A stretch of 64,000 bases of DNA from CAZRUA01 sp964603125 (GTDB lineage Bacteria; Bacteroidota; Bacteroidia; B-17B0; Aurantibacillaceae): positions 12,226-76,225 of the forward strand of contig CAZRUA010000004.1 of the NCBI GenBank assembly GCA_964603125.1, read 5' to 3'. Made by a program: the position numbers and the translations under genes. Shown in pieces: positions 27,842 through 36,201 of this stretch. Within the stretch, counting starts at the first letter, position 1, and each line of letters starts with the position of its first letter. Below the pieces are notes generated by a model. The model saw only the letters and a program-made list of their open reading frames with translations, made no database searches and had not been told where the DNA came from.

Positions 27842-28693
27842 ATGCACACAATTCTAGTACCAACCGATTTTTCAGAATGTTCAGCCAATGCTATCAAGTA
27901 TGCAATTGATTTCGCTGATAAAACTAACCGGAAGCTATTGTTTTTTCATTCGGCTTTTATTTTAATTCCTACACGCACCACTAGCGAGTTGTATGGAGAA
28001 GTAGTAAGGAATAGTAAAAATGAAGCGTTGAAGAAAATGAAGAAGTTTGTCGATCAAATTTACACTTCCTTAAATAAGAAAAGACCTAATGATACTACTA
28101 AGTTTATTGTAAAATTTGGTGCGGATTTCTTAGACAATGTATTGGAATTAGCCGATGAACAATTTATAGATTTAGTGATTGTTGGTACTCATGGTGCTTC
28201 GGGTTTAAAAAAAGTATTTGTTGGAAGTAACACCTCACATATTATCGAAAAAACGAGTTTGCCAGTTTTAGCCGTACCTGGTAAATATGACTTTTCAGGC
28301 GTTCATAAGGTAGCATATGCGTCAGCAGATTATGGTAAAATTAATGCAGAACTGAAAAAGGTTATTCCAACAGTTGTAAAACTAAATGCTAGTTTAGATT
28401 TAATTCATATTAAAGATGAAGAAATAGATATTACTTTAGGTAAGAAAAATAATGTGCATGAGGTTGAGAAATCAATTAATAAACATTTCCCTGCATTAAA
28501 GGCAAAGGCACATGTATTGGCAAATACCAAAGAAAGTGTGAATAAAACAATTCAGGCGTTTGTTAAGTCTCATAAAATCGATTTGTTAGTGACAGTAACA
28601 CACAAAAAGGGATTTTTTGAAAGGTGGTTTGCTAAGAATGTCACTTCTAGTATAGCATATGATTTAAAAGTTCCAATGTTGGTTCTGAAATAA
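27842..28693 (+). CDS. Tandem universal stress protein (UspA family)
   Basis: The 283-residue protein contains two Usp domains. The first (about 1-147) starts MHTILVPTDFSECSANAIKYAIDFA and has the ATP-binding motif GTHGASGLKKVFVGSNTSHI followed by SLPVLAVP. The second (about 152-283) starts KVAYASADYG and ends VTSSIAYDLKVPMLVLK but lacks the G-x2-G-x9-G nucleotide loop, so only the first domain should bind ATP. Tandem Usp proteins of this length are common in Bacteroidota. A regulator of the Crp/Fnr type follows 17 bases downstream. Confidence 0.92.
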   Translation: MHTILVPTDFSECSANAIKYAIDFADKTNRKLLFFHSAFILIPTRTTSELYGEVVRNSKNEALKKMKKFVDQIYTSLNKKRPNDTTKFIVKFGADFLDNVLELADEQFIDLVIVGTHGASGLKKVFVGSNTSHIIEKTSLPVLAVPGKYDFSGVHKVAYASADYGKINAELKKVIPTVVKLNASLDLIHIKDEEIDITLGKKNNVHEVEKSINKHFPALKAKAHVLANTKESVNKTIQAFVKSHKIDLLVTVTHKKGFFERWFAKNVTSSIAYDLKVPMLVLK

Positions 28694-28710
28694 AATTAAT
28701 TTGTAAATTC

Positions 28711-29289
28711 ATGCTAAATTTTAGTATGAATTTAGTAAAGCATCTTTCTGAGTATATTGCTATTTCTGTTGAATTGGAGAAGGCATTGTTGCAAAATGCA
28801 AAACGTGTTGAAGTTGCGGCACATGAAAAACTATGTTTAATAGATAAGCCCTGTAAAGATTTGTTTTTCATAGAGAAAGGACTTTTGCGCGGTTATTATT
28901 ATGAGGATGGAAAGGAAATAACAAATTGGTTTGGACAGGAAAATGAATTTGGAACATGTTTTTACTCGTTCATAACACAATCGCCTTCTTTCGAAAATAT
29001 CGAGGCATTGGAAGATTGTATTTTATATAAAATTTCGTTTAGTGATTTGCAAAGTTTGTACGCTAATTACCCAGAAACAGAAAGAATTGGGCGTATAATA
29101 ACAGAGACTTACTATATAAAATTGGAGGAGCGAATTTTAGGCTTACAGTTTAAAACAGCCAAAGAGCGCTATGCAAGAATTATTGAAACAAAGCCATCCT
29201 TATTGCAACGGACTTCATTGGGCCAAATAGCATCTTATTTAGGTATCACTCAAGAAACACTTAGTAGAATAAGAGCTGATATTAATTAG
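28711..29289 (+). CDS. Crp/Fnr-family transcriptional regulator
   Basis: The 192-residue protein has an N-terminal cyclic-nucleotide-binding-type beta-roll (LIDKPCKDLFFIEKGLLRGYYYEDGKEITNWFGQENEF) and a C-terminal winged helix with recognition helix TSLGQIASYLGITQETLSRIRAD. It lacks the N-terminal cysteine cluster of iron-sulfur FNR and the canonical cAMP-contact RSE.R motif, so its ligand is unknown. ATG at 28711 or 28726 could be used. Its 3' end overlaps the convergent TolC-like gene by eight bases. Confidence 0.9.
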   Translation: MLNFSMNLVKHLSEYIAISVELEKALLQNAKRVEVAAHEKLCLIDKPCKDLFFIEKGLLRGYYYEDGKEITNWFGQENEFGTCFYSFITQSPSFENIEALEDCILYKISFSDLQSLYANYPETERIGRIITETYYIKLEERILGLQFKTAKERYARIIETKPSLLQRTSLGQIASYLGITQETLSRIRADIN

Positions 29290-30694
29290 ATTTTCTTTTT
29301 AAGTATAAATCCAATATCTTTTCTTTTAGTAAATAATCGTACTTAGCACTGATTAAGTTTGAAATGGCTTTTTCATGATTTGATTTTGTAGAAATAAATT
29401 CAAAGCTTGTTAAGCTTCCTTTTTCAAATTTTGTTTTAGCAATTAAAAAGGATTGGTTGTAGTTTTCTTCCTGTTCCTTAATCACATTGTAGCGTTCAAA
29501 TGCACTTGTTAAGTCGTTTTGCAATTGTTCAATTATGGTTTTATACAGTGTCTCAGTTGTTTTTTGTTGAACCTGCGTTCTTTCGTAGTTTGCCTTAGCT
29601 AAATTAATTTGTGTTTTCGTTCGTAATCCATTAAAGATTGTTAATTGTAAACTCAATCCTACATAAGTATTTAAATTGTTTTTAAATTGTGTATTAAAAG
29701 ATATTCTGTCCGAAGAATAATTGTATTCTGGTGCATAAACGGTTGTTGGTGTTCCAGCTATATTTACATATGCATCAGTTGCCACATTGTTTATACTCAT
29801 TAATTGTTGAGATAAAGCAGCGCTAGAATAATTGGAGCCTAAACTTCCATTTAAAGAAAGTGTTGGAAATAATTGCCCTCTTGCCGAATTAAGATTCCCT
29901 AAAGCACTTTTTGTTTTGTAACTAGAAGATTGAATAGCTGGTATTGTGTTTTTAATGGAATTGAAATCTAATACTATATTATTTTCAGATATTTTTATGT
30001 CAGTATTTATTTTCTCAAACTTTGTAGATGTTGACATATTTACATTTAAAAGCTGTGATAGGCTTAGTATCGAGTTAAACAAATAAGCATTAGAGTTGAT
30101 AAGATTTATTTTGTCATTGCCTAATTGCCCCTTTGTATCATAAAGTATTGAAGGCGATATAGCTTGGTTTAAGTTCAGCGTGTTCAACCTTTCTAATTGT
30201 TCTTGAGTTGCTTTTATTTGAGCTTCAGCTTGATTGACTAATTCTTGATTTTTTAAAATTTGCAGATAAGCATTAGTTACCTGAGATTTAATGTCAATAA
30301 GTGTTTGTTCAAAATCAAGTTTGCTAGCTTTAAAGTTGTAATTACTTTGAAGATTGTTATTTAAAGAGCTAAGGCCGCTAAATAAATTCATATTAGCATT
30401 TACGCCATACTGCCCTGTATTCACCTCTTGATTGATAAAGGTATTAGTGTACGGATTGATACTTTTACCTGTGCTAATACCTTGATTTGCATAAGCGGAA
30501 ATACTTGGAAGGAATGATGCGTAGGATTGTTGTAGCAAAGCTTTACTCGACTTCTTCTGCTGTTCGGCAATACTAGTCGATAGGTTATTTTTTAAAGCAA
30601 TATCAATACACTGGTTTAAATTGTAAGTTGTGCTGTCTTGCGCCGCTAGCTTTAAGCAAGCAGTCGTAATTATAGCTAATACGAGGTATCTCAT
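29282..30694 (-). CDS. TolC-family outer-membrane efflux protein
   Basis: The 470-residue protein has a signal peptide (MRYLVLAIITTACLKLAAQ) and two OEP repeats typical of TolC, with long helices and strand segments (GQYGVNANMNLFSGL, TYVGLSLQLTIFNGLRTKTQINLAKANYE). It is the last gene of the permease operon: its ATG is one base after the stop of the adjoining ABC ATPase. It should supply the outer-membrane channel for the adaptor at the operon head. A start at 30715 would overlap the ATPase and spoil the signal peptide. Confidence 0.9.
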   Translation of the reverse strand: MRYLVLAIITTACLKLAAQDSTTYNLNQCIDIALKNNLSTSIAEQQKKSSKALLQQSYASFLPSISAYANQGISTGKSINPYTNTFINQEVNTGQYGVNANMNLFSGLSSLNNNLQSNYNFKASKLDFEQTLIDIKSQVTNAYLQILKNQELVNQAEAQIKATQEQLERLNTLNLNQAISPSILYDTKGQLGNDKINLINSNAYLFNSILSLSQLLNVNMSTSTKFEKINTDIKISENNIVLDFNSIKNTIPAIQSSSYKTKSALGNLNSARGQLFPTLSLNGSLGSNYSSAALSQQLMSINNVATDAYVNIAGTPTTVYAPEYNYSSDRISFNTQFKNNLNTYVGLSLQLTIFNGLRTKTQINLAKANYERTQVQQKTTETLYKTIIEQLQNDLTSAFERYNVIKEQEENYNQSFLIAKTKFEKGSLTSFEFISTKSNHEKAISNLISAKYDYLLKEKILDLYLKRKSN

Positions 30695-30695
30695 T

Positions 30696-31361
30696 TTATT
30701 TTTCAATTCTTCCATCTAACAAATTAATTATTCGTGAACCGTATTCCGCATTTTTTTCGGAGTGAGTAACTTGTATAATAGTTACACCATCTTCTTTATT
30801 TATTTTAGTAAAGAGTTGCATTATTTCTTCTCCTTGTTTTGAGCTTAAATTTCCAGTAGGTTCATCGGCTAAAAGTAATTTTGGTTTAGCAATCAAAGCC
30901 CTAGCAATTCCGACCAATTGTTGCTGACCGCCTGATAGCTGTGATGGAAATAGATCTTTTTTTCCAACTATATTAAACCTATCTAACATATCAGATACCA
31001 TTGCTTTTCTATCCGAAGATTTATAGTCTTGATATAGTAATGGTGTTTCAATATTTTCATAGACAGTTAGCTCGTCAATTAAATGGTAAGCCTGGAAAAC
31101 GAAACCAATGTTTTGTTTGTAAAGCTCGGAACGTTGTTTTTCTTTTAGTTTTGTGACATCGCTATTTAAAAAACTATATTCGCCTTCTTCAAATCCATCT
31201 AGCATTCCAATAACATTCAATAAGGTTGATTTACCTGAGCCTGAGGGGCCCATAATAGAAACAAATTCACCTTCATTTATTGTTAAATTAATGTCTCTTA
31301 ACAAAAAGTATCTATTGCCTCCTTGTTGAATGTATTTAAAAATATTTTTTAATTCAATCAT
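30696..31361 (-). CDS. ABC transporter ATPase (MacB/LolD type), second copy
   Basis: The 221-residue ATPase has Walker A GPSGSGKSTLLN, Q-loop VFQAYHLI, signature LSGGQQQ and Walker B LLLADEP. Two consensus positions differ from the first copy at 43390: LSGGQQQLVGIARA instead of QRVAVARA, and D-loop GNLSSKQG where MacB/LolD proteins have GNLDS. The change at the D-loop Asp could weaken ATPase coordination between subunits. It lies between the last permease gene and the TolC-like gene, two bases from the former. Confidence 0.92.
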   Translation of the reverse strand: MIELKNIFKYIQQGGNRYFLLRDINLTINEGEFVSIMGPSGSGKSTLLNVIGMLDGFEEGEYSFLNSDVTKLKEKQRSELYKQNIGFVFQAYHLIDELTVYENIETPLLYQDYKSSDRKAMVSDMLDRFNIVGKKDLFPSQLSGGQQQLVGIARALIAKPKLLLADEPTGNLSSKQGEEIMQLFTKINKEDGVTIIQVTHSEKNAEYGSRIINLLDGRIEK

Positions 31362-31363
31362 AA

Positions 31364-33751
31364 TTACTCTGTTCTTAAATTTTTAATTGGATTTGAAATC
31401 GCAGCCTTTACTGCTTGAAATGCAACGGTTAATACACTTGTAAATAAGATGGTGGCCAGTGTGATTGTATATATGTTGATGCCTATGTCAATATGAAAAG
31501 GGAAATTAGTTAACCAATTTTTCATCAACCAATAGGAAATAGGGAAGGAAATTATTGACGCGATGATTACAAGAAAAACGAATTTTTGAGATAGTATTCT
31601 TACAAGATTTAAATTGGATGCTCCAAGAACTTTTCTTATTCCGATTTCCTTTATTCGTAATTCAATCATATAAGCAGATAAGCCAAATAAGCCTAAGCAA
31701 GCTAGAAATATTGTAAGTCCAGAAAAGAATACCCCAATTGCAGTTGTTTGCGATTCTTTTTTATATAAAGAGTTGATGTATTGATTCAGTAGTAAATGTT
31801 CAAATGCTGCATTTGGTAAAACTTTATCAAATATACTCTTTACCTTTTCAAGCTTATCAGCTGAGAACTCACCTTTTACTTTAAGAAGCATGTGAGGACG
31901 TCCTTCTGTTGGTGCATTGTGAAAGGCATAAGCACCAACAGGTTGGTGTAATGTTTCAAAATTAAAATCTTCTACTACCCCAACTATTTCATCTGAAGAT
32001 CCAATTAATTGAATTTTTTTTCCAATAGCTTCTTCCGGAGTAAATCCAATGAATTTTATAGCTGTTTTATTCAAAATTACTTGGAAATTGGTATCACTTG
32101 AATTCTTTAATTCTGTGTAAGGTTTTCCTGCAATTAGCTTAATATCTAATACATTTAAAATTTCCGAACCAGCCCTGCAGGTAGTAATGTCCTTTACTTC
32201 GTTTGCATTATCTTTTTTATAAATATTTCTTCCGCTTCCTTCTTTGCCAGGATAAGTTTGTGAGCGACAAACACTTTCAACAAAGGGTAAATTGTTCATT
32301 TCATTTATGAGCGAAACTAACTGTTCTTTACTTTCAGCTCCGCTAGTACTAATTGAAATAACTTGTTTGGGGTCGAAACCAAGTTTTTTTGTTTGCAGAA
32401 AAGAGAGTTGTTTATAAAAAATAATTGTACAAAAAATCAAAATAATTGCAACAGAAAACTGAACCACTACGAGTGATTGCCTAAACTTATTTGAAAATTT
32501 TGCTGTTTTGTAGTTTGGATTAAATAAGTTTATGGGGTTGAAGGAAGATAAGTATAGGGCAGGGTAAGAGCCTGATATTCCAACGATTAATATCAGTGTA
32601 CATAAACTTGTAAGGAGCACTTTTTTATTATTTAAATTATAGATAGTAATGTTTGTTTCTACAATTTGGTTGAAATACGGAATCGCAACCCAAAGTAGAA
32701 TTAATGCAACCAGAATTGCAAACAAAACCAATAGTATTGTTTCAATATAAAAACGTTTTACTAACACAGATCTTTTAGCTCCAATTGTTTTGCAAATACC
32801 AACTTCTTTAAATCGTTGTTGGGCTCTAGCTGTTGCCAAATTCATGTAGTTTATTGAAGCTACAATAAGTATTATTAGTACTAAAATACCAACTATTGTT
32901 ACTTGGTTTTTATCTCCAGTGTTTTTTATATATGTATTCTGAATATTTTCAGAATACAAGTGTACTTGATGAAAAGGTTGCAAGGAAAACGTAAACCACC
33001 TTTCTTCTAATGGAATTTTTTGTTTTGTAATTTCATTGATTTTTTTCTCAACCACTTCTACCTGAGCTTTTTTATCCAGCAGAAAGTAAGTTTCAAAGCT
33101 TGCATTGCTCCAAACTAAATTTTTGTTCATCCAGTCCACGCTAGTAATTGAACCAATTATTTCTGCATCCAATGACGAATTATTAGGCAAATCTTGATAT
33201 ACCGCAGATACCTCACATAAAATTTGATTATCAACGGTAATTGTTTGACCGATAGGATCCTTAGTGCCAAAATATTTTTTCGCCACACTTTCGCTAATCA
33301 TTGCTTTATTGGGTTTATTTAAAGCGTTGTTTTTGTTGCCTTTTAAAAATTTGAAATCAAAAATATCAGTGATGGATTGATCAACCCAGTACAAATTGTT
33401 TTCAAAGAATTTCTTGTCGTCGAACTTAACATTAGCTGGATCCCCGAAATTGTGGCGAACTAAACGAACTTGTTGTTTTATATCGGGTATTTCTTCTTTA
33501 AATGTTGGACCAGCAATGTTGGGTGAGCATCCCCAACTCTCGTTTGTATTATTAGTTGATGCATTACATATTAGGCGATAAATTTGATTTGTATTTGATT
33601 GGTGTTTGTCAAATTCTGTTTCATTACTGATATATAGGAATAGCAATAGGGCTATTGCTATTCCTATTGCTAAACCTGTAATATTTATAAATGAGAACAA
33701 CTTATTTTTTAATAAGTTTCGGAATGATAATTTGAGATAAGTTCTTAGCAT
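31364..33751 (-). CDS. MacB/FtsX-type ABC permease 5 of 5
   Basis: The 795-residue permease begins MLRTYLKLSFRNLLKNK and has a first helix (about 18-42), a MacB periplasmic core domain (about 45-250), an FtsX block of three helices ending in the coupling segment RFKEVGICKTIGAKR, a second periplasmic domain (about 435-650) and a second FtsX block with ELRIKEIGIRKVLGASN, ending PIKNLRTE. This double core-plus-FtsX layout, roughly twice MacB's permease length, is typical of Bacteroidota. It is the last of five paralogues. GICKTIGA replaces the usual GIRK in its first coupling loop. Confidence 0.92.
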   Translation of the reverse strand: MLRTYLKLSFRNLLKNKLFSFINITGLAIGIAIALLLFLYISNETEFDKHQSNTNQIYRLICNASTNNTNESWGCSPNIAGPTFKEEIPDIKQQVRLVRHNFGDPANVKFDDKKFFENNLYWVDQSITDIFDFKFLKGNKNNALNKPNKAMISESVAKKYFGTKDPIGQTITVDNQILCEVSAVYQDLPNNSSLDAEIIGSITSVDWMNKNLVWSNASFETYFLLDKKAQVEVVEKKINEITKQKIPLEERWFTFSLQPFHQVHLYSENIQNTYIKNTGDKNQVTIVGILVLIILIVASINYMNLATARAQQRFKEVGICKTIGAKRSVLVKRFYIETILLVLFAILVALILLWVAIPYFNQIVETNITIYNLNNKKVLLTSLCTLILIVGISGSYPALYLSSFNPINLFNPNYKTAKFSNKFRQSLVVVQFSVAIILIFCTIIFYKQLSFLQTKKLGFDPKQVISISTSGAESKEQLVSLINEMNNLPFVESVCRSQTYPGKEGSGRNIYKKDNANEVKDITTCRAGSEILNVLDIKLIAGKPYTELKNSSDTNFQVILNKTAIKFIGFTPEEAIGKKIQLIGSSDEIVGVVEDFNFETLHQPVGAYAFHNAPTEGRPHMLLKVKGEFSADKLEKVKSIFDKVLPNAAFEHLLLNQYINSLYKKESQTTAIGVFFSGLTIFLACLGLFGLSAYMIELRIKEIGIRKVLGASNLNLVRILSQKFVFLVIIASIISFPISYWLMKNWLTNFPFHIDIGINIYTITLATILFTSVLTVAFQAVKAAISNPIKNLRTE

Positions 33752-33757
33752 GTTAAT

Positions 33758-36199
33758 TTATTCTGTTCTTAAATTTTTTACGGGGTTTTCTTTAATGCTT
33801 TTATGTGCGTGAAGAATTATAGTAATTAACGATATCATTAATGCGCTAAATCCTGCTAATAAAAATATCCACCATGATATTGTAATGCGATAAGCAAAAT
33901 CCTGAAGCCATAAATTCATTGCATACCAACCTAATGGTATAGAAATAACTAAAGCAATTCCAATTAAAATGATAAAATCCTTTGATAGCAGTAGTAAAAT
34001 GCTAGATGAAGAAGCTCCTAAAATTTTGCGAACTCCTATTTCTTTACTACGTTGTAATACATTGTAAGCTGACAATCCTAGCATTCCCGAGCACGCGATA
34101 AGAATAGCCAGTAAAGAGAATATGCCAAATACTTTTTCAAAAAGTACATCTGTTTTGTATTGAGCTTCAAAATTTTGGTCAAGGAAAAAGTATTCAAAAG
34201 GATCGTTAGGGTAATAATTTTTCCATACGGATTCAATAAAACTTATGTTTTTACTTAAGTCTGAAGTGTTAAATTTTATGGAAATATTTTGGCGAACACC
34301 TCTATCCCAAGGAATCATCATAGGATCAATTTCTTTTTGTAAGCCTTGATGATGGTAATTGGCAAGAACTCCAACTATTATGGCAGTATCTTGACTAGAG
34401 GTGCAAAGTAGTTTGTTAACGGCTTCTTCTGAGTTTTTAAAGCCTAGCATATTTGAAGCTTTTTCATTTATTAGAATTTGCCTGTTTTTATTATTTTGGA
34501 AATCCTTAGAAAAAGAACGCCCCGCTTTTATTTTCATTTCATAAAGTGAAACAAAGTCAAAATCAACGGCCATGGTATAAATACTAATTGACTCTTTTTC
34601 GGATGTACCAACTCTTCTTGCGCCATCTACCCAATATATTTCTTGCCCAGGTACACGGCTCGATGCGGCAATAGTTTTTATAGCTGGATTTTGTAGTAGC
34701 TCATTTTTAAATGGCTCAACTGAACTTCTATACAATGAATCAGGAACAGATACGGCACCGCTTAAAACAATTGTTTTATCCAATGAAGCACCTAAATCTT
34801 TGTTCCTCATATAATTTACTTGTTTGTAAACTACAATTGTCCCTGAAATTAGAATAACAGAAATTGTAAATTGAATTATTATCAAGGCTCTTCTTAAATT
34901 TATACCACTAGATGAATTTTTGAAGGATCCTTTTAAAACTTTAACGGGTTGAAAGCCCGACAGAACTATGGCTGGATATATGCCTGAAAGAAGGGTCCCT
35001 ATTAAAATAATTCCTGCGAAAAGTAACCAATACTTAGGATACAACGAAATATTGGTTTCAATTTCTCGGCCGCAGAAAGTATCGAATTTGTTGTACAAAA
35101 GAAAGAAAACGATTAAGGCAAGAATCAAGCTCAAACAATTTAGAATAATATTTTCTATCAGGAATTGTTTTATTAAATCAAATCTAAATGCACCTAGCAC
35201 CTTTTTTATTCCCACTTCTTTAGCTCTTTCAACCGATCTAGCAGTTGAAAGATTAATGTAGTTTATCCATGCAATGAAAATGATGAATACACCAATTAAA
35301 AATAAAAATGCCACCATTTGCCCATTACCATTTACTTCAGCTTCCTGATTGTAGTTTGAATTAAGGTGAATGTCTTTTACAGGGATTAAGTGCATTTCAT
35401 CATAAGTTTTGTTCGAGTAGTCGCCTGCCATATATTTCTTGCAAAATGCAGGGAACTTCGATGCTAGTAATTCTGGATTTGTTCCGGGTTGTACTTCTAT
35501 GTAAGTATAAAAGTCATACCAATCAAAAAGAGTTTCAAGAATATCAATACTATCTTTGGGTCCTTTAATAATTTGTCTATATGAGTCGAGTGATACTAAG
35601 TATTTTATATCTAAATGTGAGTTGTTTGGAAAGTCTTTGAAAACGCCGGTAACTTCAAGAGGATAATCTTTTTTACGTTGTTTCATCGTTAAGATTTTCC
35701 CTGTGGCTTTTGTTGTTCCAAAATACTTTTTGGCCATCGTTTCTGATACAATAATTTTGTGAGGACCCACTAAAGCATTGTCCTTATTGCCTGAATTAAT
35801 ATCTAGATTTAAAATTGGTATTGCATCCTGATCTGAAAAATAACCTTTGTTTTCGGAAAATTTTCTGTCGTTTTCTTGATTCCAAAGTAGCACAACCCCA
35901 TCAATAAGTCGACAGAAACTTTTTACTTCTGGAAAATCACGTTTTAAAGTTGGGCCTATGGCAGGGTAAACAGTTGCTGATTGCCACTCTTTAACTCCTT
36001 GTAAATAATGATCTAATCGAAGTCTATATTTATTCTCAGAATTTTGGATGTGATTGTCATAACTTCTTTCATAAGAAACGTAATGAAAAATAAATAAGCA
36101 ACAAACCATACCAATAGTCAAACCTATTAGGTTTATAAAGAAGTAGCCTTTTCGTTTAACTAAGTTTCGGTAAGATATTTTAATATAGTTTTTTAGCAT
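33758..36199 (-). CDS. MacB/FtsX-type ABC permease 4 of 5
   Basis: The 813-residue protein begins MLKNYIKISYRNLVKRK. It shows the same plan as its neighbours: first helix, periplasmic core, FtsX block with RAKEVGIKKVLGAFR, second core, second FtsX block with QRSKEIGVRKILGASS, and the common ending NPVKNLRTE. The periplasmic domains have little obvious identity with those of the other four, so this is an old paralogue and not a recent copy. Six bases separate its stop from the next start. Confidence 0.92.
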   Translation of the reverse strand: MLKNYIKISYRNLVKRKGYFFINLIGLTIGMVCCLFIFHYVSYERSYDNHIQNSENKYRLRLDHYLQGVKEWQSATVYPAIGPTLKRDFPEVKSFCRLIDGVVLLWNQENDRKFSENKGYFSDQDAIPILNLDINSGNKDNALVGPHKIIVSETMAKKYFGTTKATGKILTMKQRKKDYPLEVTGVFKDFPNNSHLDIKYLVSLDSYRQIIKGPKDSIDILETLFDWYDFYTYIEVQPGTNPELLASKFPAFCKKYMAGDYSNKTYDEMHLIPVKDIHLNSNYNQEAEVNGNGQMVAFLFLIGVFIIFIAWINYINLSTARSVERAKEVGIKKVLGAFRFDLIKQFLIENIILNCLSLILALIVFFLLYNKFDTFCGREIETNISLYPKYWLLFAGIILIGTLLSGIYPAIVLSGFQPVKVLKGSFKNSSSGINLRRALIIIQFTISVILISGTIVVYKQVNYMRNKDLGASLDKTIVLSGAVSVPDSLYRSSVEPFKNELLQNPAIKTIAASSRVPGQEIYWVDGARRVGTSEKESISIYTMAVDFDFVSLYEMKIKAGRSFSKDFQNNKNRQILINEKASNMLGFKNSEEAVNKLLCTSSQDTAIIVGVLANYHHQGLQKEIDPMMIPWDRGVRQNISIKFNTSDLSKNISFIESVWKNYYPNDPFEYFFLDQNFEAQYKTDVLFEKVFGIFSLLAILIACSGMLGLSAYNVLQRSKEIGVRKILGASSSSILLLLSKDFIILIGIALVISIPLGWYAMNLWLQDFAYRITISWWIFLLAGFSALMISLITIILHAHKSIKENPVKNLRTE

Positions 36200-36201
36200 A
36201 T

